In this document: piece by piece, positions 62,643 to 64,000 of the stretch
How positions within the stretch are numbered: the stretch's first letter is position 1
Layout: every line of letters starts with the position of its first letter
Notes under the pieces: model-generated
Databases searched by the model: none
Seen by the model: the letters and a program-made list of their open reading frames with translations, nothing else
Told to the model about the DNA's origin: nothing
DNA from: Bacillus aerolatus
Lineage (GTDB): Bacteria; Bacillota; Bacilli; Bacillales; Domibacillaceae
Direction of reading: 5' to 3'
Length of the DNA: 64,000 bases
NCBI RefSeq assembly: GCF_009183655.1
Contig: NZ_WEIO01000002.1
Coordinates: 434,001-498,000, forward strand
Made by a program: the position numbers and the translations under genes

Positions 62643-63348
62643 AGGAGAATGGGGCAAAGGAAAAAGAATAAAAATTGCCCACATTGACAGCGGACTTAAT
62701 GAATGGCATCCACATGTTGGCAAAGCGGCCGGCGGAATAGCTTTTCAAGTAAGTAAAGAAGGGAAAATTACAATAGAAGAAAACTATCACGATGATCTCG
62801 GACACGGAACAGCAGTTGCGGGAGTGATTAAAGAGCAAGTGCCAGAAGCTGAAATGTTTGCCGTAAAAATATTCCATGACAAACTATTTGCGTATATTGA
62901 AGTCCTTTGTGCTGCTATTGAATGGTGTATTGAAAAGGAAATGGATTTGATTAATTTAAGCCTAGGTGTAAATAAAGATGTGGACGCCTTTCGTTTCATT
63001 TGTGATAAAGCAAATGAAGCGGGAGCCATCATTATTTCCGCATGTGATGAGACAAACGGTTTGTTTTGGCCGGGCTACTACAATTCAGCTTATGCTGTTC
63101 AGTCATTAGAGAATGGAAACAGTCAGCATTTTCAATTTTGTCCTGGAGATCCAATCCAGTTTAAAACACTAGGTTTTCCGAGAAGTCTCGAAGGGCCGAT
63201 GCAAAAATTTAATTTTCAAGGTCATAGCTTCGCTGCAGCACATATGACCGGTTTTATCGCAAAAATAAAAGAGAAATACCCGGAAGTGAGAACCAAACAA
63301 GAAATGAATCAACTGCTAAAGGAAATAGGTGAGCACCAATTTAGTTGA
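62614..63348 (+). CDS. qhpE: Subtilisin-like protease QhpE, leader peptidase for QhpC (244 aa)
   Basis: A compact S8 protease without signal peptide or prodomain, so cytoplasmic. The catalytic triad is Asp25 (IAHIDSGLNE), His64 (DLGHGTAVAGVI) and Ser205 (QGHSFAAAHMTGF, where most subtilases have GTS). The usual oxyanion-hole Asn appears to be replaced by Asp in ISACDETNG, as far as I can align by eye. In Paracoccus QhpE removes the QhpC leader after crosslinking. It overlaps qhpF by 29 bases and is the last gene of the operon. Confidence 0.9.
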   Translation: MTTYQYYMAEGEWGKGKRIKIAHIDSGLNEWHPHVGKAAGGIAFQVSKEGKITIEENYHDDLGHGTAVAGVIKEQVPEAEMFAVKIFHDKLFAYIEVLCAAIEWCIEKEMDLINLSLGVNKDVDAFRFICDKANEAGAIIISACDETNGLFWPGYYNSAYAVQSLENGNSQHFQFCPGDPIQFKTLGFPRSLEGPMQKFNFQGHSFAAAHMTGFIAKIKEKYPEVRTKQEMNQLLKEIGEHQFS

Positions 63349-63402
63349 ACATCATTAAATAAATATTCTCTACTATCGCTTTTAATTAAATAAAGTCAAT
63401 TC

Positions 63403-63468
63403 CAACTGTTCAAGGAAACAAACTGTTCAAGCTGATTGAACAGTTTGTTTATTTTATTTGAACAGTTG
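63403..63468. promoter_or_regulatory. Double palindromic activator site (UAS2) before the alcohol dehydrogenase
   Basis: The inner palindrome 63418-63430 / 63436-63448 has arms ACAAACTGTTCAA and TTGAACAGTTTGT, identical to UAS1 with the same 5-base spacer. An outer pair CAACTGTTCAA (63403-63413) and TTGAACAGTTG (63458-63468) flanks it. The inner centre is 92 bases upstream of a sigma-54 promoter. Some of it could also end qhpE transcription. Confidence 0.85.
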
Positions 63469-63524
63469 ACGGAAAAAACATATTAAAAGTGCATAGAACT
63501 GCGTTATTAACAATCAATAATGTT

Positions 63525-63540
63525 TGGCATGGCAATTGCA
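63525..63540 (+). promoter_or_regulatory. Sigma-54 (-24/-12) promoter of the alcohol dehydrogenase gene
   Basis: TGGCATGGCAATTGCA fits TGGCAYG-N4-TTGCA exactly. It shares TGGCATG and TTGCA with the promoter at 54257 and lies about 115 bases before the next start codon. Confidence 0.92.
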
Positions 63541-63653
63541 TAATATAACATGTCCTGCATCTATGATTCTTTTACTCTTTAAATGAGAAAGGATGGCCTT
63601 TGATTAATCAGAGGGCTGAAGTTCATTAGTCAAAAAAAAATGGGAGGCACTAG

Positions 63654-64000
63654 ATGAAAGCTGCTGTAATGGAAGAATTCGAGAAGCCTTTAGTCGTACA
63701 AAATGTTGCAGATCCCGAATGCGGAGCGGACGAAGTCGTAGTACATGTCAAAGCGAACGGCGTGTGCCGCAGTGATTGGCATGCATGGGTTGGAGATTTT
63801 GAATGGCTCGGCTTGAAGCCGGAGCTGCCGCATATACTTGGCCATGAATTTGCCGGAGTCGTAGAAGAAGTCGGCAAAGACGTAACCCGTTTTAAAAAAG
63901 GAGACCGTGTTGTTATTCCTTTCACAATTGGCTGCGGCAGCTGTGGATGCTGTCAGACAGGCCATCAAAATGTTTGTGAAAACTTGCAAGTTTTTGGATT
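63654..64000 (+). CDS. Zinc-dependent alcohol dehydrogenase, N-terminal part (3' truncated by window)
   Basis: Medium-chain dehydrogenase/reductase: NGVCRSDWHAW (catalytic zinc Cys, about residue 38), LGHEFAGVVEEVGKDV (His/Glu of the zinc site, about 63) and the four-cysteine structural zinc lobe CGSCGCCQTGHQNVC (about 93-107). GGGAGG precedes the ATG by about seven bases. The coding frame is open to the last base. Control by the same sigma-54 site type as the QHNDH operon suggests it processes the aldehyde made by amine oxidation, or the alcohol precursor (inference). Confidence 0.92.
   Translation, partial: MKAAVMEEFEKPLVVQNVADPECGADEVVVHVKANGVCRSDWHAWVGDFEWLGLKPELPHILGHEFAGVVEEVGKDVTRFKKGDRVVIPFTIGCGSCGCCQTGHQNVCENLQVFG

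Overview
The window reads as chromosome of an endospore-forming Bacillaceae species (low-to-moderate GC Firmicute). The evidence is AGGAGG-type ribosome sites with frequent TTG/GTG starts, a Tlp spore protein gene, and a citB - thioesterase - yneQ - yneR - plsY - yneT - parE - parC - alsT block with the same neighbours as in Bacillus subtilis. I cannot name the species. No tRNA, rRNA, CRISPR array, intact insertion sequence or prophage was seen.

Layout. 1-3.0 kb: 3' end of alanine dehydrogenase, a small membrane protein and an acetate-type symporter pair. 3.2-8.4 kb: an unrecognised coiled-coil protein, a BCCT betaine-type transporter, a lytic transglycosylase, a nuclease lipoprotein and a 47-residue protein. 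8.6-16.7 kb: a sulfonate block with a YeiH-type exporter, LysR and GntR regulators, taurine:pyruvate aminotransferase (tpa), sulfoacetaldehyde acetyltransferase (xsc) and an APC permease. 16.7-25.9 kb: an FtsH-like protease, a FetAB-type exporter, tlp, a thioredoxin-reductase-like enzyme, topB and CorA. 26-42 kb: aconitase with an upstream CcpC-like dyad, a small FbpB-type protein, a gamma-glutamyltransferase/M20 peptidase pair, the yne/plsY/parEC/alsT block with an NCS2 permease inside it, and mscL. 42.9-46.8 kb: a TPP-riboswitch-controlled thiazole operon (thiG-thiH-tenI-thiS-thiF). 47-52.1 kb: a zinc-ribbon membrane protein with a two-permease ABC-2 exporter.

The most interesting region is 52.2-64 kb. 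It encodes a complete quinohemoprotein amine dehydrogenase (QHNDH) system: a sigma-54 activator, gamma subunit precursor (QhpC), diheme alpha subunit (QhpA), radical-SAM crosslinking enzyme (QhpD), beta-propeller subunit (QhpB), two U32-type Fe-S proteins, an ABC exporter (QhpF) and a subtilisin-like protease (QhpE). All eight residues expected to form the three Cys-Asp/Glu thioethers and the Cys-Trp cofactor are present in QhpC. The flavoprotein monooxygenase QhpG, known from Paracoccus to hydroxylate the Trp precursor, is absent from the cluster. In the middle of the operon sits a pair resembling UbiV and UbiU, the O2-independent Fe-S hydroxylases of ubiquinone synthesis. My main hypothesis is that this pair replaces QhpG.

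Two perfect sigma-54 promoters, one before the QHNDH operon and one before a zinc alcohol dehydrogenase at the right edge, each lie about 91-92 bp downstream of the centre of a palindrome with identical 13-bp arms and 5-bp spacer. This defines a small regulon for the activator. The thiamine operon likewise uses O2-independent ThiH where B. subtilis uses the O2-dependent flavoenzyme ThiO, so two flavin/O2 steps appear to be replaced by Fe-S chemistry in this window.
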